Part shown: one piece after another, positions 9,452-16,957 of the stretch
Numbering within the stretch: the stretch's first letter is position 1
Layout of the letters: each line of letters begins with the position of its first letter
From: Fontibacterium temperatum
GTDB lineage: Bacteria > Pseudomonadota > Alphaproteobacteria > Pelagibacterales > Pelagibacteraceae
DNA length: 64,000 bases
Assembly: GCA_964203055.1 (NCBI GenBank)
Contig: CAXNKS010000001.1
Location: forward strand, 372,001-436,000
Direction: 5' to 3'
The notes under the pieces: generated by a model
Database searches by the model: none
Told to the model about the DNA's origin: nothing
The model's input: the letters and a program-made list of their open reading frames with translations, nothing else
Position numbers and translations under genes: made by a program

Positions 9452-10903
9452 CTAAGCAACCATTCTTTTTTTTAATGATTGAGAAATTTTATTTTTTAAA
9501 TAAACATCCATTGCTTCCGCAGCATCTCTTCCATCTTTGATAGCCCACACAACTAAAGATGCTCCTCGAACGATATCTCCGGCTGCAAAAATTCCATCTA
9601 AATTTGTTTGCATTGTTTTAAGATCTATTTTGATAGTTCCCCATTTAGATACATCAAGTGTTGGTTCTGAAAATAAAGTTGGAATATCTTCAGGATCAAA
9701 TCCTAAAGCTTTAATTACCATATCTGCTTTAATTTTAATTTCAGAGCCCTGAATAATTTCTGGCGCTTGTCTTCCAGTTGCATCTGCTTCTCCTAATTTC
9801 ATTTTATTAAGGACAACTTCTGTCACTTTTCCATTTTTTCCAATAAATTCCTTTGGATTTGTGAGCCATTGAAAATCTACTCCTTCTTCTTCAGCATTAG
9901 CAACCTCTCTTGCTGAACCCGGCATATTTTTTTTATCTCTTCTATATAGACATTTGACTGATTTAGCGTTTTGTCTTATTGAAGTTCTAACGCAATCCAT
10001 TGCTGTGTCGCCTCCTCCTATTACTACAATATCTTTTCCTTCAGCATTTAAATATCCATCATCAAACATTTTAACTTTGTCTCCTAAGCCTTTTCTGTTT
10101 GAAGCTGTTAAAAATTCCATTGCTGGATAAATATTTTTAAGATTTGATCCTAAGATTTCTACCTCTCTAGCTTTATATACTCCTGTTGCAATTAATATCG
10201 CATCATGTTTTTTTCTAAGCTCAGATAGAGTTGCATTTTTTCCAACTACAAAATTTAATTCAAATTTAATTCCACCTTCCTTTAAAAGTTTTGTTCTTCT
10301 TTCAACAATATTTTTTTCTAATTTAAAATTAGGAATGCCATAAATTAATAATCCACCTGGTCTATCGTATTTGTCATAAACCGTAATTTCATATCCAATT
10401 TTTCTAAGCTGCTCAGCGGCTGCAAGACCTGCTGGTCCTGCTCCTATAATACCAACGCTTTGTCCTAAATCTTTTTTAATTTTAATTGGTTTGACCCAGC
10501 CCTCTTCAAAAGCAGTATCTGTAATAAATTTTTCTATTGAACCAATAGTAACTGTACCATGCCCTGCTCTCTCAATTACGCAATTTCCTTCACAAAGTCT
10601 GTCTTGAGGGCAAATTCTACCGCAAACCTCTGGCATATTATTAGTTGCTGAAGAAATTTCATAAGCTTCTTCTAATCTTCCTTCAGCTGCTAACTTTAAC
10701 CAATCAGGAATATTATTTGAAAGCGGACAGTGAATTTGGCAATAAGGAACTCCGCACTGCGAACATCTGCTAGATTGTTCTTCTGCTTTTGGAGCAATAT
10801 AGTTTTTATAAATTTCAGAAAAGTTTTTAACCCTTTGAGATGGGTTAAACTTTTCAGGAGTTTGTCCTTTTGTATTGACAAACTTGAGCATTTTTTCAGT
10901 CAT
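9452..10903 (-). CDS. gltD: glutamate synthase (NADPH), small subunit
   Basis: FAD- and NADPH-binding subunit that passes electrons to GltB. 483 residues. Two cysteine clusters for 4Fe-4S centres are visible: C47, C50, C55 and C59 (CSQCGVPYCQIHC), and the CGRICPQDRLCEGNC group at about 93-108. FAD binding is at GAGPAG (154-159), a second dinucleotide motif is VVIGGGDTAMD, and the C-terminal FAD motif is GIFAAGDIVRG. It is first in the gltD-gltB-SDR unit and faces uppP across a 219-base promoter region. Confidence 0.97.
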   Translation of the reverse strand: MTEKMLKFVNTKGQTPEKFNPSQRVKNFSEIYKNYIAPKAEEQSSRCSQCGVPYCQIHCPLSNNIPDWLKLAAEGRLEEAYEISSATNNMPEVCGRICPQDRLCEGNCVIERAGHGTVTIGSIEKFITDTAFEEGWVKPIKIKKDLGQSVGIIGAGPAGLAAAEQLRKIGYEITVYDKYDRPGGLLIYGIPNFKLEKNIVERRTKLLKEGGIKFELNFVVGKNATLSELRKKHDAILIATGVYKAREVEILGSNLKNIYPAMEFLTASNRKGLGDKVKMFDDGYLNAEGKDIVVIGGGDTAMDCVRTSIRQNAKSVKCLYRRDKKNMPGSAREVANAEEEGVDFQWLTNPKEFIGKNGKVTEVVLNKMKLGEADATGRQAPEIIQGSEIKIKADMVIKALGFDPEDIPTLFSEPTLDVSKWGTIKIDLKTMQTNLDGIFAAGDIVRGASLVVWAIKDGRDAAEAMDVYLKNKISQSLKKRMVA

Positions 10904-11122
10904 TAACTAAAATACCTAAAATTTAGTGTTTTTTACTATTATTCACATAAAACCTATATTTTTAAAAGATAAATTAGGTCAGTAATAATGTAGTAATTTA
11001 TCTTATTTATCAATTAATAAGTAAAATTAAGGTTTTTTATTAACATTCAATTAATAATTGTAAGCAATGTTTAACTAATAATTAAATTTATAAAGCTAAC
11101 TGCCTAGACTAAAGCTTTAATT
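10904..11122. promoter_or_regulatory. divergent promoter region of gltDB and uppP
   Basis: One of the longest spacers in the window. I see no small gene. It holds a perfect 11-base inverted repeat (10966-10976 with 10994-11004, 17-base spacer) and many -10-like AT stretches. It must drive gltDB leftwards and uppP rightwards. I recognise no riboswitch. Confidence 0.5.
10966..11004. repeat. inverted repeat, candidate operator upstream of gltD
   Basis: AAGATAAATTA at 10966-10976 is exactly complementary to TAATTTATCTT at 10994-11004. In so AT-rich a region an 11-base match could arise by chance, so this is only a candidate site for a nitrogen-responsive or other regulator. Confidence 0.3.
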
Positions 11123-11887
11123 ATGGATGAATTTATCAAAATAATAATTCTTGGAATCGTTCAGGGTATCACAGAATTTTTACCAATCTCATCCAATGCT
11201 CATCTTATTATGCTAGAGCAGTTATTAGATTATCATAATCATAATGAAATTATAAATCTTATTTTTCACTTAGGTTCTTTGCTTGCAATCATCACTTATT
11301 TTTTTTCAGAGCTTTTAGGATTGTTAAAAAAACCAAAGATGATTTTTAATATAATTGCCGCAACTATACCTGTAATTGTTGTTGGGTATTTTGTTTATAA
11401 ATTTCGCCTTATAAATTACGGATATTTTTCAATAAAGATAATTGCTGCTACTTTAATTATTTTTGGAATTCTTTTGTTTATTAGCGACAAGATTAGTCAT
11501 TCAAAAACATTATATAAAGATCTTAATTTAAAAAGTTCTTTAGTAATTGGACTATTTCAAATTATTTCTCTTATTCCTGGTGTAAGCAGATCGGGTATTA
11601 CTTTAACGGCAGGACGTTTTTTAGGATATTCAAGATTTGAAGCTGCAAAATTTTCATTCTTTTTATCAATACCAACAACTGCAGGAGCATGTTTTCTTGG
11701 GGTTGTAGATTTAATTAAAACAAATAATTCAGATTTAAATTATATTGCAATAGTTGCTTTTATTACTTCTTTTTTGTCTTCTTATCTTACAATAAAATTG
11801 TTTTTATCTTTCATATCTAAATTCAATTTAAATATTTTTATTTATTACAGAATAATTCTTGGGACATTTATATTATTATTTCTTTAG
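11123..11887 (+). CDS. uppP: undecaprenyl-diphosphatase
   Basis: Membrane enzyme (BacA family) that recycles undecaprenyl diphosphate to the monophosphate carrier for peptidoglycan and LPS. 254 residues with several membrane helices. Both family signatures are present: GIVQGITEFLPISSNAHL at 11-28 (with the catalytic Glu and Ser) and PGVSRSGITLTAGRFLG near 152-168. Here the usual SSTGHL reads SSNAHL, a modest variant. It converges with the NDUFA9-like gene with a 4-base overlap. Confidence 0.95.
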   Translation: MDEFIKIIILGIVQGITEFLPISSNAHLIMLEQLLDYHNHNEIINLIFHLGSLLAIITYFFSELLGLLKKPKMIFNIIAATIPVIVVGYFVYKFRLINYGYFSIKIIAATLIIFGILLFISDKISHSKTLYKDLNLKSSLVIGLFQIISLIPGVSRSGITLTAGRFLGYSRFEAAKFSFFLSIPTTAGACFLGVVDLIKTNNSDLNYIAIVAFITSFLSSYLTIKLFLSFISKFNLNIFIYYRIILGTFILLFL

Positions 11888-12804
11888 CGAATAACCTGAC
11901 TAAAAATATAATTAGGCAATACTGTTTCAACAGTCCTTGTTGATATGCCAAGCTCTTTAAAGCCAGGATACTGATTTGAACAAATATTATCAGATTTTAG
12001 TATTTCTAACTGATCTTCTGTAAGCAAAGGATTGGGTAATAATTGCATTATTTTTGCCTGTAATCTTGCCACAAAGTCTGGAAGTTCTATTATAAATCTT
12101 TTCTTTTTTAATGACACAAGCAACGTCTCTATTAATTCTTTAAAAGTATAAATTTTAGGACCTCCTAATTCGTAAACTTTATTAGGATTAATTTGTTCTA
12201 TAATTTTAATAATAGCATCAGTAACATCACCGACATAACATGGTTGAAACTTTGTTTTGGCACCGGCAAGAGGAATAATAGGCAAAAGATTTATTAACTT
12301 ATTAAATAAATTAAAAAAATTATCATTTATTCCAAATACAATACTAGGACGTACAATAATCGAATTTTTATAGTTATTAATAATCGCTTCTTCACCTTGA
12401 AATTTAGATTTAATGTACAAAGAGTTAGAATTTTTATTTACACCTAATGCTGAGATATGAATAAATTTTTTAGTAATTTCTTTATCTAAAATACTTGTTA
12501 AAAACTTTGGAAATAAATGATGTATATGATCAAATTTTTGATTTTTTTTCTCAAACAAAACTCCTATACAATTAACTACAATCTCTGAACTCTTAATAAA
12601 TTCATTAAGATTTGAAAAATCAAAAGGATTAAACTTTAAAACTTCAATTTGACCTGGTTCTCCCATTGGTTTTAGATAGCCATGTAGATATGGATTTCGT
12701 GTTGGAACTATTATTTTAAAACCTTTTTTTGCAAGTTTAGCTATTAGATTTCGAGCTATAAATCCTGTGCCGCCGAAGACTGTTATTGTCTTTTTTTCTG
12801 CCAT
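11884..12804 (-). CDS. NAD(P)-binding SDR, complex I NDUFA9-like
   Basis: Atypical SDR of 306 residues. The Rossmann motif TVFGGTGFIARNL is near residue 8-20; HISALGVNKNSNSLYIKSKFQGE holds the YxxxK-like active-site region, and RPSIVFG follows. This matches the alphaproteobacterial NDUFA9-like group, whose mitochondrial relative is a structural subunit of respiratory complex I. In free-living bacteria its function is not settled. It is divergent from rnd with 47 bases between them. Confidence 0.85.
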   Translation of the reverse strand: MAEKKTITVFGGTGFIARNLIAKLAKKGFKIIVPTRNPYLHGYLKPMGEPGQIEVLKFNPFDFSNLNEFIKSSEIVVNCIGVLFEKKNQKFDHIHHLFPKFLTSILDKEITKKFIHISALGVNKNSNSLYIKSKFQGEEAIINNYKNSIIVRPSIVFGINDNFFNLFNKLINLLPIIPLAGAKTKFQPCYVGDVTDAIIKIIEQINPNKVYELGGPKIYTFKELIETLLVSLKKKRFIIELPDFVARLQAKIMQLLPNPLLTEDQLEILKSDNICSNQYPGFKELGISTRTVETVLPNYIFSQVIR

Positions 12805-12851
12805 TGTTTAATCATAATAATTAACGATAATACCTTTTATTTAACAATGCT

Positions 12852-13463
12852 ATGAAAGTCAAAATCCATAAAAACGATCTGCCTAATAATTTAAATCTAG
12901 GAAAAATTATTGCAATTGATACTGAAACGATGGGCCTTGATTATAAAAGAGATCCTCTTTGCCTTGTTCAAATATCTTCTGGCAATGAAGAGGTTCATTT
13001 AGTTCAAATTAATAGAAAAACATTTAAAGCTGATAATTTAAAAAAAATACTAGAAGATAATGATATTAAAAAAATTTTCCAATTTGCAAGGTTTGATCTT
13101 GCGGTTTTAAACTACTATCTAAAAGCAGATATTAACAATGTGTACTGTACAAAGATTGCATCAAAAATCGGCAGAACCTACACGGACAAACACGGTCTTA
13201 AAGATTTATGTAAAGAGCTTTTAAACATTGAACTATCAAAACAAATGCAAAGTTCTGATTGGGGTTCTGAAACTTTAACTGAACAACAGGTAAATTATGC
13301 TGCATCAGATGTTTTGTATTTACACAAAATAAAAGAGGAGCTTGATAAAATTTTAATTAGAGAAAACCGAATGGAACTAGCTGAGCACTGTTTTAAATTT
13401 TTAAAACATCGAGTAACATTAGATCTTGCCGGTTGGAATAATCAAGATATTTTTGCGCATTAG
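12852..13463 (+). CDS. rnd: ribonuclease D-like 3'-5' exonuclease
   Basis: DEDDy-type exonuclease that trims 3' ends of structured RNAs. The catalytic Asp and Glu are in AIDTETMGLD (Asp23, Glu25), a further Asp in QFARFDLAVL, and YAASDVLYLHKI gives the Tyr and last Asp. At 203 residues it has only the nuclease domain: the two HRDC domains of enteric RNase D are absent, as usual in short alphaproteobacterial forms. It is directly followed by kdsD with no gap, the start of the rnd-kdsD-lptC-lptB run. Confidence 0.92.
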   Translation: MKVKIHKNDLPNNLNLGKIIAIDTETMGLDYKRDPLCLVQISSGNEEVHLVQINRKTFKADNLKKILEDNDIKKIFQFARFDLAVLNYYLKADINNVYCTKIASKIGRTYTDKHGLKDLCKELLNIELSKQMQSSDWGSETLTEQQVNYAASDVLYLHKIKEELDKILIRENRMELAEHCFKFLKHRVTLDLAGWNNQDIFAH

Positions 13464-14423
13464 ATGATACAAAATCAAAAAATAAAATTCGCTAAAGAAG
13501 TAATTTTTCAAGAAATCAGTGCATTAAAAAAATTATCTAAATCTTATAATGCTAATTTTATTAAGGCCATTGATCTTATCCAGAAATGTAAAGGGAAAAT
13601 AATATGTGTTGGCATGGGAAAATCAGGTCATATTATTCGAAAAATTTCCGCAACATTAAGCTCTGTAGGAGTTCCTTCTATTTATCTTCATCCGTCAGAA
13701 GCTGCTCATGGTGATCTTGGCGCTTGCAACCCAAAGCAAGATTGTTTTTTGATTATGTCTTATTCTGGAAATACTGATGAATTAAAAATTATTTTAAATT
13801 ATGCACACAAATTTAAAATGCCCATTATTGGTGTTGCCTCAAGAGAAAATTCAACTTTAATTAATGCAAGCACAATTAAAATTGTTCTTCCTAAAGTAAA
13901 AGAGGCTGGTCTTGACATTGTTCCAACAAGCTCAACTTCAATGCTACTTGCTTGGGGTGATAGCGTTGCAATAACGCTAATGAAATTAAATAAATTTAGT
14001 AAAGAAAAGTTTGCTGTTTATCATCCATCGGGGACATTAGGAAAACAACTTACGCGTGTTAAAGATATTATGATTAAAAAAGTAGACGTACCTTTTATCA
14101 ATGAAAATTTGTCTGTAAAAAATGCTGTTATTCAAATTACTAAAAAAGCTTATGGCTGCGTACTTGTTGTAAATAAATCTAAAAAAGTTACAGGAATTAT
14201 AACAGATGGGGACATTAGACGTTCAATTCACAAGAAGAATTTTTTAGAAAAAACTGCAAAAGAAGTAATGACTAAAAAACCAAAAATGATTTCTGAAAAT
14301 ACACTCGCAGGATCTGCTCTTGATATAATGAATAAGAAAAAAATTACTTCTCTTATTGTTAAGGGTAAAAATAATAATTACGGACTAATTCATATACATT
14401 CTCTTATTAGTTTTGGAGTTTAA
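13464..14423 (+). CDS. kdsD: arabinose-5-phosphate isomerase (KpsF/GutQ family)
   Basis: Converts ribulose 5-phosphate to arabinose 5-phosphate, the first step of Kdo synthesis for the LPS core. 319 residues: a SIS domain (about 40-175) with CVGMGKSGHI and SYSGNTDELK, the histidine-containing SEAAHGDLG segment, then two CBS domains (about 205-319). Its neighbours lptC and lptB move finished LPS, so the operon joins Kdo supply and LPS export. The stop overlaps the lptC start (TAATG). Confidence 0.95.
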   Translation: MIQNQKIKFAKEVIFQEISALKKLSKSYNANFIKAIDLIQKCKGKIICVGMGKSGHIIRKISATLSSVGVPSIYLHPSEAAHGDLGACNPKQDCFLIMSYSGNTDELKIILNYAHKFKMPIIGVASRENSTLINASTIKIVLPKVKEAGLDIVPTSSTSMLLAWGDSVAITLMKLNKFSKEKFAVYHPSGTLGKQLTRVKDIMIKKVDVPFINENLSVKNAVIQITKKAYGCVLVVNKSKKVTGIITDGDIRRSIHKKNFLEKTAKEVMTKKPKMISENTLAGSALDIMNKKKITSLIVKGKNNNYGLIHIHSLISFGV

Positions 14424-15043
14424 TGAAACTCAATGAGATAAGAAAAAAACAGCTTAAAATTATAAGTATTGGTCTTATAGTAATCTTTATCGTCTATTTC
14501 GTTTATCCAACTATCAATACTTTTAGATTAAAACTAACATCAAAAAATATTAAGCCAACTGAAGGAGCTGAAAGTAATGTGTTTGAAAATATTAGCTATA
14601 TCGGCGTTGATGCAAGTGGAAAACAGTATAACGTTAGAGCAAAACTTGCGACTATTGATAAAGACAATCAAGATCTTATAAGCTTAAAAGAAGTTGATAG
14701 TGATTTTTTATTAAAAGATGGAAGCATTATAAAAATTATAAGCAAAATAGGTTTATTTAACAAAACAACAAATGATATTTTGTATGAACAGAATGTTAAA
14801 ATAACTCAGAAAGATGGAGTGGTAACTGCAAACCGAGCTGAGTATCTTGTAAAATCAAATAATATATTTGTAAGTGGTAATGTAATTGCAGATTTTGTTG
14901 AGACAGACTCAAAAACTAAAAAGCGACGTACTAGTCAAATTAAAGCGGATAAGGTAATAATTGATACCTTTAAAAAAACTGTTGAAGTTGTAATGGAAGA
15001 AAAAGGCAAACAAGTTACCGGAACATTAAGTAATGAAAGATAA
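14423..15043 (+). CDS. lptC: LPS export ABC transporter periplasmic protein LptC
   Basis: Single-pass inner-membrane protein that receives LPS from LptB2FG and hands it to LptA. 206 residues: one membrane helix near 12-30, then a periplasmic OstA-like beta-jellyroll containing VTANRAEYLVKSNNIFVSGNV. It overlaps the next gene by 11 bases. Most alphaproteobacterial operons have lptA next; here lptB follows directly. The C-terminal half resembles LptA repeats as LptC normally does, and I see no extra domain that would make this a LptC-LptA fusion. Confidence 0.88.
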   Translation: MKLNEIRKKQLKIISIGLIVIFIVYFVYPTINTFRLKLTSKNIKPTEGAESNVFENISYIGVDASGKQYNVRAKLATIDKDNQDLISLKEVDSDFLLKDGSIIKIISKIGLFNKTTNDILYEQNVKITQKDGVVTANRAEYLVKSNNIFVSGNVIADFVETDSKTKKRRTSQIKADKVIIDTFKKTVEVVMEEKGKQVTGTLSNER

Positions 15044-16076
15044 AGATCAAAAATTTACAGTCATATCTAATAAAAAAGTAATTAAAAGATTTGCAGCTAT
15101 TGCTGATTCTAATATCTCTGATTCTTCGGAAAAAATTGATGAACCAAAAAAAGAAATTCCAGAAGAAAAGCCTTTTATCCTTTCTAAAAACAATCTCATA
15201 AAAGAAGAAAGTGTAATTCTAGAAAAAAAAACAACAATTAAAGAGTTAGCAGAAGAAACAATCACTGAACCTGCCGTTGTTAAAAAAATTAATAAAAAAT
15301 TAAATAATAATGTTTTTAAACTTATCTCAGATGACTATTATTATAATAAAGAGCCATCAACACTTGAAATTAGCCATTTAACAAAAATAATCAAAAAAAG
15401 AGTTATTCTTAAAGATGTAAGCGTAAGAGTAAATCCCCAAGAAATTGTTGCCTTACTTGGTCCAAATGGTGCTGGTAAGACAACTATGTTTTCTATAGTG
15501 CTTGGAATTTTAAATCCAACTCAAGGCAAAATCATTTTCAATAATAAAGTAATTAATGAACTTCCAATTCATATGCGTGCAAAAGAAGGAATCAGCTATC
15601 TTCCACAATCAAGATCAATCTTTAGAGGACTAACTGTTGAAGAAAATATTAGAGCGGTTGCAGAAGTTGCAATCAAAGACCAAGAAAAGGAAGACGAATT
15701 AGTAGAGCATTTATTAAATGAATTTAAAATTGCACATCTTCGAACTGCTTCAGCACTAAGTCTTTCCGGAGGAGAAGCAAGAAGAGTTGAAATCGCAAGA
15801 TGCTTAACAACATCTCCTAAAGTATTATTATTAGATGAACCGTTTGCAGCTTTAGATCCTATTGCAATCATTGAACTTAAAGAAATGCTTAGACATCTAA
15901 AAGATAAAGGCATTAGCATTTTCATTACCGATCATAACGTTAAGGAAACTCTTGATATTGTAGATAGAGCGTACATTATTAATAGTGGAGAATTAATTGC
16001 TGAAGGATCTCCACAAGAAATTGTTGAAAATAAAAAAGCAAGACAGCTTTACTTAGGATCTCAATTTAGAATTTAA
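15033..16076 (+). CDS. lptB: LPS export ABC transporter ATPase LptB, with long N-terminal extension
   Basis: Cytoplasmic ATPase that powers LPS extraction by LptF/LptG. The ABC domain spans about 111-347: Walker A GPNGAGKTT at 143-151, signature LSGGEARRVEIAR, Walker B VLLLDEP, D-loop AALDP and switch His in ITDHN. Typical LptB is about 240-270 residues; this one adds about 110 residues at the N terminus, rich in Lys and Glu, without a signal peptide or recognisable domain. There is no internal Met before the ABC domain and the start overlaps lptC, so the extension is likely translated. Confidence 0.9.
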   Translation: MKDKDQKFTVISNKKVIKRFAAIADSNISDSSEKIDEPKKEIPEEKPFILSKNNLIKEESVILEKKTTIKELAEETITEPAVVKKINKKLNNNVFKLISDDYYYNKEPSTLEISHLTKIIKKRVILKDVSVRVNPQEIVALLGPNGAGKTTMFSIVLGILNPTQGKIIFNNKVINELPIHMRAKEGISYLPQSRSIFRGLTVEENIRAVAEVAIKDQEKEDELVEHLLNEFKIAHLRTASALSLSGGEARRVEIARCLTTSPKVLLLDEPFAALDPIAIIELKEMLRHLKDKGISIFITDHNVKETLDIVDRAYIINSGELIAEGSPQEIVENKKARQLYLGSQFRI

Positions 16077-16304
16077 TTATCTATCAATAATTTTACTTAG
16101 AACTGATCTTGCTAATTTTCCCATAAAGAATGCGGGAATTAACGCTATAAAAAAAGCAGGTATCCAAGCTCTAATCCAGATTAAAAAAAAATTATCTACA
16201 AATCCTATATTCATTAATGAAATAATAAATGACATCATAATACTCATGCCAAATGCCATAATGACAGTAAAAATATAAGGCTCAAATTTCTTATTTAATT
16301 TCAC
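16077..16304 (-). CDS. DUF2798 family small membrane protein
   Basis: 75 residues with two predicted membrane helices and the family pattern (FTVIMAFGMSIMMSF, then IRAWIPAFFIALIPAFF). This matches DUF2798, of unknown function. It converges with lptB, with the stop codons adjacent, and is divergent from the ArfA-like gene across 58 bases. Confidence 0.75.
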   Translation of the reverse strand: MKLNKKFEPYIFTVIMAFGMSIMMSFIISLMNIGFVDNFFLIWIRAWIPAFFIALIPAFFMGKLARSVLSKIIDR

Positions 16305-16343
16305 GATAATTAGTAGTTTAAATTAATTTAATAAAGAATCTGC

Positions 16344-16349
16344 TATAAT
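16344..16349 (+). promoter_or_regulatory. -10 box (TATAAT) of the ArfA-like gene
   Basis: A consensus TATAAT ends 13 bases before the ATG at 16363. Transcription would begin about 6 bases before the start codon, leaving no room for a Shine-Dalgarno. The mRNA would be nearly leaderless. Confidence 0.45.
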
Positions 16350-16362
16350 TGTCAAATTCATT

Positions 16363-16473
16363 ATGAAAAGAAATCCTGTAGCTAAAGCTCTTCGAACGCC
16401 AAAATTTAAAAAAAGAATTATTAAAGATAAAAAAAAATATAATAGAAAAAAAAATAAAAGAATTTTAAAATAA
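16363..16473 (+). CDS. ArfA-like ribosome rescue factor (candidate), 36 residues
   Basis: Short, extremely basic protein starting MKRNPVAKALRTPKF and ending in a Lys/Arg-rich tail. Its pattern N-x-x-x-x-AL-x-x-P-x-F-K/R-x-R-x-x-K-x-KK, then Y-x-RKK, follows the core of ArfA, which rescues ribosomes stalled on mRNAs lacking a stop codon by recruiting release factor RF2. It is shorter than enteric ArfA (about 55-72 residues) and lacks the hydrophobic tail that is lost from active enteric ArfA anyway. The reading frame is my own translation; a good TATAAT lies just upstream. The family assignment is by eye and moderate. Confidence 0.55.
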   Translation: MKRNPVAKALRTPKFKKRIIKDKKKYNRKKNKRILK

Positions 16474-16476
16474 AAA

Positions 16477-16947
16477 TTATTTATTTCGTAAAGATTTTCT
16501 ATACTCAGATGGTATTTGAAAATTCATTGACCAAATACCAAGTTTATTTTCTTTTGCGTATTTTTCATCTTCAATAAAATCTTTAGAATATTGAGAATAT
16601 GCAACCGCATAACCCTCTCTTACCATAAATCTAGATAAACTTTCTTTACCAATAAAACATTCCGCAACTAATCTTTGGTAACGATCTTTATCTTTTACGA
16701 CACATTCAGGAATTTTATCTGCAATTTTATTTTTAAGAACGCTTTTTGCAATAACTCCACATTGAATTTTTGTATTATCTTTTTCACAAATTTGTTTTAT
16801 TTCTGGAGCGTCAATACCAAAAAAACGGTACTTAAGTTTTCCTATATGAATAGTATCTCCATCAATTACTTGGATTTTTTTCTCACTAGCAATTAAAATG
16901 GTTGATAAAAAAAAAGAAAATATAAAGAAATAAATAATTTTTTTCAT
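16477..16947 (-). CDS. secreted thermonuclease-like protein (SNase fold)
   Basis: 156 residues with an N-terminal signal peptide (about 1-20, KKIIYFFIFSFFLSTILIAS). The staphylococcal-nuclease fold is seen in VIDGDTIHIGKLKYRFFGID, with conserved Asp and Arg-like positions, DKDRYQRLVAECF, and a final AKENKLGIWSM. Probably a periplasmic or secreted nuclease that could help scavenge nucleic acids. It follows prpD on the same strand by 10 bases. Confidence 0.85.
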   Translation of the reverse strand: MKKIIYFFIFSFFLSTILIASEKKIQVIDGDTIHIGKLKYRFFGIDAPEIKQICEKDNTKIQCGVIAKSVLKNKIADKIPECVVKDKDRYQRLVAECFIGKESLSRFMVREGYAVAYSQYSKDFIEDEKYAKENKLGIWSMNFQIPSEYRKSLRNK

Positions 16948-16957
16948 GAAAAATTAT

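Noticed and set aside
16191..16204. Another TTATCTACA DnaA-like site
   Set aside because: It lies inside the DUF2798 coding sequence and is a one-mismatch version likely to occur by chance in this AT-rich DNA.
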